Assembly (NCBI GenBank): GCA_020057245.1
Contig: JAGVGD010000062.1
Coordinates: 1 to 34,223 of the forward strand
DNA: 34,223 nt
Origin: Thiobacillus sp.
GTDB lineage: Bacteria > Pseudomonadota > Gammaproteobacteria > Burkholderiales > Thiobacillaceae
Reading direction: 5' to 3'
Position numbers and translations under genes: made by a program. Below the pieces are notes generated by a model. The model saw only the letters and a list, made by a program, of their open reading frames with translations. It searched no databases and was not told where the DNA came from. Positions 15,298 to 22,790 of this stretch are shown here, piece after piece; the stretch's first letter is position 1; the number at the start of each line of letters is the position of its first letter.

Positions 15298-15612
15298 TCA
15301 GCGTGCAAAAAGATTGTCGCGCACGATCCGCGGCTCGATACGGAAGACGTTGGCATCGCGCGGGTTAACGAAAACCTCCACCCAGTGCACATCCTGTGCG
15401 CCGAAGTTTTCGACGCAAGTGAGGTTCTCCACCATGGCCTTGCCCGAGGGCTGGATCGTCGCAGTGTAGGGTTTGTCGAGGCGGAAATAATGACTGCCGC
15501 CATGCGAGACCAGCACCGGCTTGCCGAAGGCGATGGCATGCTGGGTAATACGGTCAATCACCGCATTGAAGCCCTGGCGCTGCGGATCGGCCACGGGCAG
15601 ATATTGAAGCAA
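15298..15612 (-). pseudogene. C-terminal remnant of a metallophosphoesterase
   Basis: 104 codons from a TTG with an in-frame TAA two codons upstream. The sequence (GKPVLVSHGGSHYFRLDKPY, then VENLTCVENFGAQDVHWVEV, then VFVNPRDANVF) resembles the C-terminal quarter of calcineurin-like phosphoesterases of about 350-400 residues, including a histidine metal-site segment (SHGGSHYF). The N-terminal catalytic metal motifs are missing, so it is most likely a truncated gene. An operator-type palindrome lies 24 bp before the first codon, so a deletion may have fused the promoter region to the gene's tail. Confidence 0.7.
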
Positions 15613-15635
15613 TGTGTTTACACACGACAGCCTGC

Positions 15636-15653
15636 ATAAGCCGAACGGTTCAT
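15636..15653 (-). promoter_or_regulatory. Operator-type palindrome before the phosphoesterase remnant
   Basis: ATAAGCCGAACGGTTCAT. AATATCT stands at the conserved 30-bp distance on the minus strand, but no -10 hexamer follows, in line with a decayed or truncated locus. The + strand nuclease gene begins 112 bp to the right and could also be affected. Confidence 0.55.
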
Positions 15654-15764
15654 GCGGCCAATAAAACCTGCCGTTTCCGGCTCAGGCTCCGGTTCAATAT
15701 CCTGTCACGCGTAGCGGCTAAGTTCCCGGTTCCCGCAGCGACAAGCGCAGACAGGAGAGCCGCC

Positions 15765-17027
15765 ATGTCCTACACCCTCATCCAGGGCGAGTTCCATATC
15801 CACAATCCGGATGCGCCTTTGATCGGCCCGGAACCCGACGGCGACACGCTCAAGTTCGCGCCACGCAATCGTGAGCTGGTATTGCGCCTGCCGCGTCCGA
15901 ACCACGCGGCAGGGTTCAACGGCAAGGGCCAGATCAATATCCGTTATGAAGCCATCGATGCCCTGGAAACGCATTTCAGCGTGGCAGGCACGACCTTCCA
16001 TCAACCGCTCGATCTGGCACTCGCCGCGCGCGACGCACTGCTTGCGCGCACCGGCTTCGGCAAGGTGACATTTTTTGCGGAGAAGCCATTCAAGGTCGAA
16101 TCGGTCGAGCATCACCCGGTTCCAGGATATTTGCTGAGCAACGGCCTCGACACCTATGGCCGGGTGATCGCTTTCGCGTTCGCGGGCGAGCCTCCTTCGA
16201 CCGACGGCACGCAGGTATTCCTGACGCCGGGCATGCTGGAAGAAAGTGTCAATGCCCACATGCTTGGCAGCGGCCATGCATGGCCAGCCTTTTACCTCGG
16301 CATGCCCGCCGAGTTGCGCGGCTACCTGGGTCGCCTGAGCGTCGAAGCGCGCGTAGCCACGCTCGGCCTCTGGGCTTCGGCAAAAGGTATCCCTGGCAAA
16401 CCCGTCGAAATCCGCAACATGAATGAATTGCAGGACATGGTCGTCTGGCCCAAATTGTTCCGCCGGCTGGCGCCGTATTTTCTGGAGGGCCACCGGGATT
16501 TTTCCACGCTCGATGCCTGGCTGCGCGCCGACCCGAAAAACCGTGACGACCGCCTGCTGCTGCCCAACCGCGAACTGGGCAACATGCACGACCTGATCGT
16601 CGAGCAGGAACAGACGCTCTATCTGGCGGAATACCCCGAGGATGTGGTGATCGTGCCGGACGATTATGTGTTGATGGAGCCGCCCGTAGCGACCGAACCG
16701 GCGCGCGCGGGCAGCGTGCGCATCGTCGCCGCGCTGGTCGATCCCGTGCAAACGAACGAACGCGGCCACGAAACCGTCACCCTGCTCAACACCAGCGAAA
16801 CCGGCATCGTGCTCAACGGCTGGCGTCTCGCCGACAACAGCGGCAGGCTGATTCTCAGCGGGCAGCTCGGCGCGGGCGAAACGATCCGCGTCCCGCTGAG
16901 CGGCGCGGTGCGGCTATCCAATACCCGCGACACGATCAGCCTGCTGGACGCACAAGGATCGCTGGTCGATCAGGTCAGCTACGAAAAACGCCAGCTTCCG
17001 TTGCCTGGTCACAGTCTGGTGTTTTAG
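15765..17027 (+). CDS. Staphylococcal-nuclease-like protein with C-terminal lamin-tail domain
   Basis: 420 residues from an ATG with AGGAG 8 nt upstream. The N-terminal half carries the thermonuclease pattern: DGDT (Asp27), Arg60, Asp65 and Glu68 in INIRYEAIDALETH, and Arg133 in DTYGRV. The spacing Arg-5-Asp-3-Glu equals Arg35/Asp40/Glu43 of the S. aureus enzyme, so the site looks intact. The last 100 residues (VRIVAALVDPVQTNERGHET, GWRLADNSGR, SLVDQVSYEK) fit a lamin-tail domain, a beta module often fused to nucleases. No signal peptide is seen, so it may act in the cytoplasm. It is the only gene on this strand between 9002 and 30729. Confidence 0.75.
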   Translation: MSYTLIQGEFHIHNPDAPLIGPEPDGDTLKFAPRNRELVLRLPRPNHAAGFNGKGQINIRYEAIDALETHFSVAGTTFHQPLDLALAARDALLARTGFGKVTFFAEKPFKVESVEHHPVPGYLLSNGLDTYGRVIAFAFAGEPPSTDGTQVFLTPGMLEESVNAHMLGSGHAWPAFYLGMPAELRGYLGRLSVEARVATLGLWASAKGIPGKPVEIRNMNELQDMVVWPKLFRRLAPYFLEGHRDFSTLDAWLRADPKNRDDRLLLPNRELGNMHDLIVEQEQTLYLAEYPEDVVIVPDDYVLMEPPVATEPARAGSVRIVAALVDPVQTNERGHETVTLLNTSETGIVLNGWRLADNSGRLILSGQLGAGETIRVPLSGAVRLSNTRDTISLLDAQGSLVDQVSYEKRQLPLPGHSLVF

Positions 17028-17110
17028 CGGGGACACGCCATCCCCACGGAGAAAAAACTCTTCAGGGTTTTGTGTGGCTTATGGTGTTTTCAACTGCCGG
17101 CCTGCAAACT

Positions 17111-17140
17111 TTGCCTCCCCTCTCCCAGTGTGGGAGGCAA
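17111..17140. terminator. Hairpin between convergent genes
   Basis: TTGCCTCCC / GGGAGGCAA, 9-bp arms with a 12-nt loop, between the stops of the nuclease gene (+) and the tonB gene (-). A second small hairpin (AGGCAA / TTGCCT) overlaps it on the right. No clear T-run, so termination is likely but not certain. Confidence 0.45.
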
Positions 17141-17304
17141 TTATTGCCTGACATGCAGGGCCACCTCCAACAATTGCAGGATGAATCGGGGAAAACGGCC
17201 TTGATGGGAGGTCCATCTACTTTGGAAGGCCTGAATGGCTGTGTTTCTGAGCAAGGGATTACACGGACGCCAACACTGCTGAAACGTCACCGTCGTTCTG
17301 CTCC

Positions 17305-17976
17305 TCATCCAGATGCCGCACGCGAAATCAGACGTATGCGTATCGGCTGCGGAAGGTCCACCGGTGGCAACAGCCCAGTGTCTCCCGCATCCATCAACGT
17401 CTGTTTCAATCTTGCGTCCAGTGTCGGATTGCCGGTCGAGCGACTCAGGTCCAGTCGCTGCACCCGGCCACCCGGATCTATCCAGAGTTGGAAAGTAGCG
17501 GTGTAACTTGCCCGTCTCAGTTCGTCGTCCTGTGAAAAAAGGCGCTCCAGAAAGCGCTCGATCTGCGAGTCGTAATAGGCGAAGCGCTGTGCATCACTGC
17601 TCCGCTTATCGCCCCCGATTTGCACACTGGCAAGCAGATCCTTGCCGCCCTTCTTCGCAGCTAGGCCGAAAGCGTCCGAACCGCTTCCGTCTGCGTCGAG
17701 CCCCAGCCGATCATCACTGACTGGCTGCTCTTGGGCGCTCGCCTCATCGTCCTTGATCTCAATTTTCTCTTTAGTCTCGATTTCCGGAGGCTCTTCGACT
17801 ACTTTGGGCGGCGGAGGCAGTGGCGGGGGTGGCGGTTCGATCAGGCGCACGCGCTGGACGAACGGCTCAGCATTTTTACCGCCTCCCTGCAGCAAATCGC
17901 GTACGAACAAGACAAGCCCAGCCACCACAGCCAGAACGGCCAGCCTGTAAAGCAACCGTTTTAACCCGCCGGGCAT
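17305..17976 (-). CDS. TonB-family energy-transducing protein
   Basis: 223 residues: a cytoplasmic basic start, one membrane helix (about 8-25), a proline-rich spanner (EPPPPPLPPPPK, about 46-58) followed by an acidic/Lys-rich stretch, and a C-terminal TonB-like domain (YTATFQLWIDPGGRVQRLDL, then ARLKQTLM). It is last in an ExbB-ExbD-TonB operon, 13 bp after exbD. It should transmit proton-motive force to an outer-membrane partner. No TonB-dependent receptor is in the window. Confidence 0.85.
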   Translation of the reverse strand: MPGGLKRLLYRLAVLAVVAGLVLFVRDLLQGGGKNAEPFVQRVRLIEPPPPPLPPPPKVVEEPPEIETKEKIEIKDDEASAQEQPVSDDRLGLDADGSGSDAFGLAAKKGGKDLLASVQIGGDKRSSDAQRFAYYDSQIERFLERLFSQDDELRRASYTATFQLWIDPGGRVQRLDLSRSTGNPTLDARLKQTLMDAGDTGLLPPVDLPQPIRIRLISRAASG

Positions 17977-17989
17977 GCGGCCACCCTGC

Positions 17990-18400
17990 TTATTTCACCA
18001 GCCGCTGGGTAACGAGACCCAGTTCGCGGATCTGAAGCCGCTTGACCACGTCCAGTACTTCGATGACCCGCTGGTACTGGAGGCGCGCATCGCCCTTGAT
18101 GACTACTGGCAGATCGGGATTGGCAGCCTTGTAAGCCTGTAGCCGACTTTCCAATTCTTCCAGTGTGACCTGATAGGTATCCAGATAAATGCGGCCGTCT
18201 TCGGTAATGGTGATGGCCTTGGTCTTGGGCTTGGCCATGCTTGGCGCATCGCTGGCAACGGGCAGATCGACGGATATGCCCTGCACCGATGCGGTTGCCA
18301 TGATGATGAACACGATGAGCAGGTTCCACGCCAGATCCATAAGCGGCGTGAGGTTTAATTCGTCGTAGATGCGAGTGTCAGCCCTGCTACGCCTGCGCAT
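17990..18400 (-). CDS. ExbD/TolR-family protein
   Basis: 136 residues with one N-terminal helix holding the key aspartate (Asp22 in LTPLMDLAWN), the residue that couples proton flow in ExbD/TolR. The periplasmic part (ITITEDGRIYLDTYQVTLEE, LPVVIKGDARLQYQ) is typical. It overlaps the end of the ExbB-like gene by 14 bp, a sign of translational coupling. Confidence 0.92.
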   Translation of the reverse strand: MRRRSRADTRIYDELNLTPLMDLAWNLLIVFIIMATASVQGISVDLPVASDAPSMAKPKTKAITITEDGRIYLDTYQVTLEELESRLQAYKAANPDLPVVIKGDARLQYQRVIEVLDVVKRLQIRELGLVTQRLVK

Positions 18401-20189
18401 TTTCGTCGCCTTTCAGAGCATGGGTCAGTGCAATTCGGCCCACCAGTTCATCGGCAAACACCTCCATGGCGGTTGTCAGGTAGCGAACGCGCGTCGCCAG
18501 ACTGTTGTAGCCGAACATGGCGGGAATAGCGATCATCAGGCCGGCCACGGTAGTGGTCAGCGCGGCTGCCACGCCGGGCGCAATGGTGTTCACATTCACG
18601 TCGCCTGTGGCGGCGATCATGGTGAAGGTGATCATGATCCCGACGACCGTACCGAAGAGACCAAGAAACGGTCCCCCACTCACGGCCAAGGTCAGCAGTA
18701 CGAGCTTGCGGTTCATACGCTCGATCTCATCCATCAGCGCCACGTCCAGGCTGGAGCGCAACGCCTCTACTCCCTGAGAGCTCAGGCGCCGGCCGTAGCC
18801 CTGCTGCTGATGCAAGTCCAGTATGCGCTTGACTTCGCTCATGGCATGCTGGTACAGGCGCAGTAGAGAAGAATCCTGCATGTCCTTGCCAACATGTTCT
18901 AGCGGCAGTTGACCCTCAACCTGACCCGTAGTCGGATCCAGCGGCAAGCTGCTCGATTGCTTCAGGTATACCCGGTTGGCCTTCTCCATTCGGCCAAGAT
19001 AGACCGCCTTGGTGACACCCGCCTCCAGACTGATCAGTCCAAGCAAGACAGTCAGTGCGATGATCACCCAGCCTTCCGGACTGACGGAATCGGCCAGTAT
19101 CTTGAGTATTCCCAGATAGGCGCTGCCACCTGGATCTTCACCTTCATCTAATCCTTCTTCTTCGCCGTAGGCGAGCATCGTCGCGTCCGGTCCCTGGCCA
19201 GCCGCAACCAGCATCCAGGCCGCCGGGCGTGCAATACGGGACAACTGCACTTCATCCAGTTCGCCTGTCATGCCATGCTTGCCGGCACTATCCGCCCCCA
19301 GGCCGACAATGCCCCCCATGTCCTCCATGCGGCCAACCACCGATACGGCTTCCCGTCCGTTGACAAACAAGCTCAGCCGGTCTGCGGCAACCAAGCCGAT
19401 GTGCTGCCATTTCCCTGGGGTCAGGGGTACGCGAGGGGTTTCGGTGGCATTACCCTGCGCGCGCTCGATGCGGGCAAATACACCCGACTTGCCCACCGCG
19501 AGCACCAAAGCACTTTTGCCGTCTCGCTGCTCGAACAGTACTGCCTCAGTTTCGGTGTCGTCGAGTTTGACCCAGGCTGACAGAGTAAATCCCTGACTGG
19601 CCGTCAGTCTCATTGAGGGGTAAACCGGAACCTGGATGGCGACTTTCCCATCGAGTCGCAATGCTGCGCTGATCGGACCGGCTGACGTAATGGCAAGCGT
19701 TGCCGGTACGGGATGACTACTGTAGGCAGAACTGTCGCGCGGACTATCCTCCTTGTCGCTGAAGTGCAGCACCAGACTCTGGTTTTCATCATAAGTCCCG
19801 CCCCGGTTCTGTGCATCCTTGGCCTCGGGGTTGCCGTAGTACAGCCAGAAATGGCCCGGCGAATCCTTGCCGCCCAGAGTGGGGAGCTGCACCCAGACTA
19901 CGGCAATACCGTTTGCGGAATCGTAACGGTCGATATGGTAGGGAAGCAGCGTGCGGTCATCAGCGGAAACAAACCGCAGGTCGGAGCCATCCTGATTGCA
20001 GCCAAAAAATGCAAAATTGCCGTTGTGCAATCGCACTGCAACGGGTACCTGACTCAGCTGGGTTGTCTGCACGGATTTGTCGAGGCTGATTTTCATGCGA
20101 GAGGACCATGCCTGATCCCACCAAGCCATCGCCTGCACAGGCATCATCGCGCACAAAAACAAGAGAATGCCTAAATATCGGTTAACCAT
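18387..20189 (-). CDS. ExbB/TolQ proton channel fused to DUF2341 and LamG-like domains
   Basis: 600 residues from an ATG with AGGTGG upstream. Signal peptide about 1-22. A DUF2341-like domain follows (about 23-130, WWDQAWSSRMKISL, LYYGNPEA), then a LamG/concanavalin-like domain (about 165-325, FTLSAWVKLDD, WQHIGLVAADRLSLFVNGRE, GELDEVQLS). A helix at about 373-395 is followed by a cytoplasmic segment. The MotA/TolQ/ExbB core starts at about 495 (SGGPFLGLFGTVVGIM, APGVAAALTTTVAGLMIAIP). A normal ExbB is about 240 residues, so roughly 350 residues of periplasmic sensing or binding module are added. LamG-like folds often bind glycans, so linkage to cell-surface polysaccharide is possible. First gene of the exbBD-tonB operon. 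Confidence 0.88.
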   Translation of the reverse strand: MVNRYLGILLFLCAMMPVQAMAWWDQAWSSRMKISLDKSVQTTQLSQVPVAVRLHNGNFAFFGCNQDGSDLRFVSADDRTLLPYHIDRYDSANGIAVVWVQLPTLGGKDSPGHFWLYYGNPEAKDAQNRGGTYDENQSLVLHFSDKEDSPRDSSAYSSHPVPATLAITSAGPISAALRLDGKVAIQVPVYPSMRLTASQGFTLSAWVKLDDTETEAVLFEQRDGKSALVLAVGKSGVFARIERAQGNATETPRVPLTPGKWQHIGLVAADRLSLFVNGREAVSVVGRMEDMGGIVGLGADSAGKHGMTGELDEVQLSRIARPAAWMLVAAGQGPDATMLAYGEEEGLDEGEDPGGSAYLGILKILADSVSPEGWVIIALTVLLGLISLEAGVTKAVYLGRMEKANRVYLKQSSSLPLDPTTGQVEGQLPLEHVGKDMQDSSLLRLYQHAMSEVKRILDLHQQQGYGRRLSSQGVEALRSSLDVALMDEIERMNRKLVLLTLAVSGGPFLGLFGTVVGIMITFTMIAATGDVNVNTIAPGVAAALTTTVAGLMIAIPAMFGYNSLATRVRYLTTAMEVFADELVGRIALTHALKGDENAQA

Positions 20190-20199
20190 GTTTGCCACC

Positions 20200-20220
20200 T
20201 TTGAACATCCAATGTTCAAA
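20200..20220. promoter_or_regulatory. 21-bp palindrome in front of the exbBD-tonB operon
   Basis: TTTGAACAT / ATGTTCAAA, perfect 9-bp arms with a 3-bp spacer, 10 bp upstream of the start codon. The position overlapping the leader suggests a repressor site. It does not look like a Fur box. Confidence 0.55.
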
Positions 20221-20321
20221 CTAGCCCAACTAGATCGCACTTTAATGACAAAAAGATAATTTTTTCTTGAATGAAGACGGGGGAGTTGCGAAGCACGCCA
20301 TCCCCCTGAATTTTCCTTGGG

Positions 20322-20400
20322 CATCTGCCCTGATATTCAAATAAACAGCCAGAACAATAAAAACGGGCGACCCGAAGGCCGCCCGTTCTGCTTGCTGCTC
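20322..20400 (-). repeat. Duplicated 79-bp 3' cassette, copy 1 (contains terminator)
   Basis: This 79-bp block matches 21669-21747 at about 76 of 79 positions. It includes the terminator of the 20415-21188 gene: stem AACGGGCGACC / GGCCGCCCGTT (20362-20387) with a TTCG loop on the minus strand and a T-run. The differing stem base turns a U-A pair into U.G, so the hairpin is preserved. Confidence 0.82.
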
Positions 20401-20414
20401 TTACCGCTCACCCA

Positions 20415-21188
20415 TTACTTCACCAACTTTAACTTTCGACGCGCGGCAAAGCTGACCAGACCGAGACCGGCCAGCATCATGGCGTAGGTCTGCGCCTCGG
20501 GGACGGCGGCGACATCGCCAGGACTCACAGCCCAAGCGTAGTACACAGATGACTTATTGACCGCGGCTTGGCTGCCCACAATCATGGAAAAACGCCAAGC
20601 GTTGGCAGGATCGGCCACAGACCCTGTGGCCGACCAGTAGACGTAGGGCTTGAGGTTGCTGAAGGGGCCGACGTTGTCGAGGCAGCCACCGACTATTTTG
20701 TAGCAGCCACTGATCGCACCACTCGGGGTAAAGTCACCTAAATTGCCGAGATTTACGTAGTACATATAGGCCATTTCGCTCTGCGTGCTGGTGATGTTGT
20801 AGCCATAATCGGTACTGCCGTTGGGGCTGTAGCTGTAATTGAAGCTGGTGCCGTTGACAGGGTTGACATCGGGCAGGCGCCAGTCGTCGTAGACATTGAC
20901 GCCATCGGTGAAGCTGAGGTTGGCGGCCCAGGTGTTGGCGTCGGCCCAGGTCATCAGGCCGTCGCCGTCGTAGCCGCTGGTCTCGGCGTAGTTGGCATCC
21001 GCCAGCCAGGTGATGTCGAGAACTGTGTCGTAATACGCTTCAAAGCTGCCCGCGCTGCCGTTGAGGTCGCGCCCTTGCAGGGCGGCGTGGGCAGAGCCCG
21101 CGGCCAGGCTGGCGGCGATGAGGCCGGACACAATCAGGGTGGTGCGGATTGAAGTGTTCACGCTGCGATTGAAGTTCGAGAAGTCCAT
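20415..21188 (-). CDS. PEP-CTERM protein with DUF1566-like domain
   Basis: 257 residues. The signal segment is unusually far in (hydrophobic part TTLIVSGLIAASLAAGSAHA, about 15-36). The mature part has the DUF1566 pattern: DTVLDITWLADAN, TWADANTWAANL, and WRLPDVNP. This domain is common in exported PEP-CTERM and surface proteins, and its role is not established. The C-terminus has VPEAQTYAMMLAGLGLVSF and AARRKLKLVK. The ribosome site is weak (GGGAAAA). Structured repeat R4 lies about 100 bp upstream of the start, behind a double operator. Confidence 0.85.
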   Translation of the reverse strand: MDFSNFNRSVNTSIRTTLIVSGLIAASLAAGSAHAALQGRDLNGSAGSFEAYYDTVLDITWLADANYAETSGYDGDGLMTWADANTWAANLSFTDGVNVYDDWRLPDVNPVNGTSFNYSYSPNGSTDYGYNITSTQSEMAYMYYVNLGNLGDFTPSGAISGCYKIVGGCLDNVGPFSNLKPYVYWSATGSVADPANAWRFSMIVGSQAAVNKSSVYYAWAVSPGDVAAVPEAQTYAMMLAGLGLVSFAARRKLKLVK

Positions 21189-21285
21189 TTTTAATTTTCC
21201 CTTTTGGTTCAAGTTTGAAGTTGGGCAAACCCTTCCGGCGGACGTTTGCATGCACGGGCGGATTGCCTGCGAAACACCCACTCGG

Positions 21286-21482
21286 GCGCACGCCAAATCA
21301 GGATCTGCAATTGGAAAGATCGCGCAGCACCGCTTCGGCGTGCGCGCGAGACATCACCGGACGAGCCAGCGACGACAGGATACGGGCATTCCACTCAACC
21401 CATCTGGCTGAACCGGACTGCCCTGACGTCGATGCCGCCGACGCCTGACTGCTTTTCACGCGCACTGCTTGTTGCTTTATTG
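21286..21482 (-). repeat. Structured repeat copy R4 (candidate RNA element)
   Basis: Left arm GCGCACGCC (21286-21294), middle GGCGTGCGC (21337-21345) overlapping GTGCGCGCGA (21340-21349), right arm TCACGCGCAC (21456-21465). Internal hairpins: TCACCGG / CCAGCGA (21354-21372), GGGCA / TGCCC (21384-21423) and CGTCG / CGACG (21427-21443). The two mismatches of the first hairpin and the one of the closing stem all become G.U pairs on the minus strand. Confidence 0.78.
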
Positions 21483-21618
21483 GCCCCTGTGCCCCTGCAT
21501 TTTTGAGCTCAGCACAGTGGGTTGCCGACGCATGCGGATCAATGTCCGTTTGCTTCTTCGACAGTGGAAATACTAGGAATTGAATGTTTCAGACGATGCG
21601 GCAAACGCAACGAGTTTG

Positions 21619-21659
21619 ATGAGCCGACAAGCTCATTCGATATGAGCCGAGCGGCTCAT
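21619..21659 (-). promoter_or_regulatory. Double operator palindrome
   Basis: Two 18-bp sites, ATGAGCCGACAAGCTCAT (21619-21636) and the perfect ATGAGCCGAGCGGCTCAT (21642-21659), with centres 23 bp apart, about two helical turns. The nearer one has AACATTC after 30 bp and TAGTAT after 43 bp on the minus strand. Predicted start near 21563. Confidence 0.72.
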
Positions 21660-21668
21660 AAGCGGCCA

Positions 21669-21747
21669 CATCTGCCCTGAAATTCAAATAAACAGTCAGA
21701 ACAATAAAAACGGGCGACCCGAAGGTCGCCCGTTCTGCTTGCTGCTC
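21669..21747 (-). repeat. Duplicated 79-bp 3' cassette, copy 2
   Basis: Near-identical partner of 20322-20400. It contains the terminator of the gene at 21760-22725. Confidence 0.82.
21706..21734 (-). terminator. Terminator of SdiA-regulated-like PEP-CTERM gene
   Basis: CGGGCGACC / GGTCGCCCG stem, loop TTCG on the minus strand, then T5. Confidence 0.88.
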
Positions 21748-21759
21748 ACTACTTATCGC

Positions 21760-22725
21760 TTACTTGACCAACCTGCGACGCCCAGCCATAAAACCCACGA
21801 GGCCCAGACCGGTCAACAGCATGGCCCAGGTTTCGGGTTCTGGAACCGGGGCTGCGCTCAATACAAACAGCTTCGAGTTGGGCGTACCCGAGTCTTCGGC
21901 AACCAGATAAATCGTGCCATTCTGGTCAACGGTCACGCCTTCGATGGCCTGGGTGGTGACAGCCGACAAATCGAAGGAACTCAGAATGACACCGCTGCGA
22001 TTGATCTCGATCAGCTTTTTGGAGTCGAGACTCAGGATCAGCAGGTTATCCGCCGCCGCCGTGCCGGCCAGCGCATCGACCGGCGACAGGGTTTGCACAT
22101 CCGACAGACTGCTCACCTCCAGCACCGCGTCCGCGTCGAACAGCGCCGTCATCGACGATACGCCGCCAGCAGGGGCGAACGTCAGATTGCCCGCCAGCAC
22201 CGCCTGCGGATTGTCCTGCTTGACCGAGACGAAACTGCCATCGCGCGGATCGTAGCTGATGCCCTCGGTCCCCACGTTGCCCACTGTCGCGGCGATGGAA
22301 ACATAGTCGGCGCTCGCCAGTGCAACGCTACCGCCTGCCACGTAGTCAAAGCGGAAGGCATCCTGCAAACGTTCTTCGGCAACGACCAGCACGCCGCCGC
22401 CGAGATAGGTAAGTCCTTCTGCATCGTTGTTGCTACTGGCCGCGGGCCAGTTGCTGAAAGCCATCGTGCCGAGCGTCTGGCCGGTGAGGGAAACTTCCAC
22501 CACGCCGAGGCCCTCGTCGCCGACAAAAAACAGCGAATTGCGATCACGGGCATAGGTGACGGCAGAGGCTTCCAGCCCCATATCGCCCAGGGTGTCGAGC
22601 GCGTAGCTGCCGCTGACCGCATAGTTACCGAGGTTGATAGACGTGATGGCGGCCTGTGCATGGGTGCCGGCCAGGGCGGCCACCGCGGCAAACAGGATGT
22701 GACTGAGGACAGATGACTTATTCAT
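21760..22725 (-). CDS. PEP-CTERM protein with SdiA-regulated/beta-propeller-like domain
   Basis: 321 residues from the ATG giving MNKSSVLSHILFAAVAALAG, a signal peptide ending near AQA; a TTG five codons upstream is the only alternative. The mature part (GLEASAVTYARDRNSLFFVG, DAEGLTYLGGGVLVVAEERL, QAIEGVTVDQNGTIYLVAED) matches the SdiA-regulated repeat pattern, a six-bladed-propeller-like fold also related to esterase-like phytases. The C-terminus is VPEPETWAMLLTGLGLVGF with MAGRRRLVK. Function unknown; a surface hydrolase or binding protein is possible. It lies 65 bp after another PEP-CTERM gene. Confidence 0.83.
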   Translation of the reverse strand: MNKSSVLSHILFAAVAALAGTHAQAAITSINLGNYAVSGSYALDTLGDMGLEASAVTYARDRNSLFFVGDEGLGVVEVSLTGQTLGTMAFSNWPAASSNNDAEGLTYLGGGVLVVAEERLQDAFRFDYVAGGSVALASADYVSIAATVGNVGTEGISYDPRDGSFVSVKQDNPQAVLAGNLTFAPAGGVSSMTALFDADAVLEVSSLSDVQTLSPVDALAGTAAADNLLILSLDSKKLIEINRSGVILSSFDLSAVTTQAIEGVTVDQNGTIYLVAEDSGTPNSKLFVLSAAPVPEPETWAMLLTGLGLVGFMAGRRRLVK

Positions 22726-22738
22726 AGTGGGCGCTTTC

Positions 22739-22775
22739 AAAAAAGTACGACGACCGTAATCAAACGGTCGTCGTA
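22739..22775 (-). terminator. Terminator of PEP-CTERM gene 22791-23537
   Basis: TACGACGACCG / CGGTCGTCGTA, perfect 11-bp arms with an 8-nt loop. On the minus strand it is followed by CTTTTTTG. Confidence 0.9.
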
Positions 22776-22790
22776 GCGGGTGCTTGCTGT

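Larger units (their letters stand above)
21189..21759. other. Intergenic regulatory region (R4 and double operator)
   Basis: About 570 bp without genes. On the minus strand, in order: terminator cassette of the upstream gene, two operator palindromes, box AACATTC (21582-21588), -10 TAGTAT (21570-21575), a conserved leader block (TTGCTTCTTCGACAGTGG on the + strand, 21550-21567), repeat R4, then the DUF1566 gene. Confidence 0.7.

Noticed and set aside
17072-17506. + strand frame of 144 codons between the nuclease and tonB genes
   Set aside because: Overlaps the tonB gene end, lacks a ribosome site and resembles no protein family.
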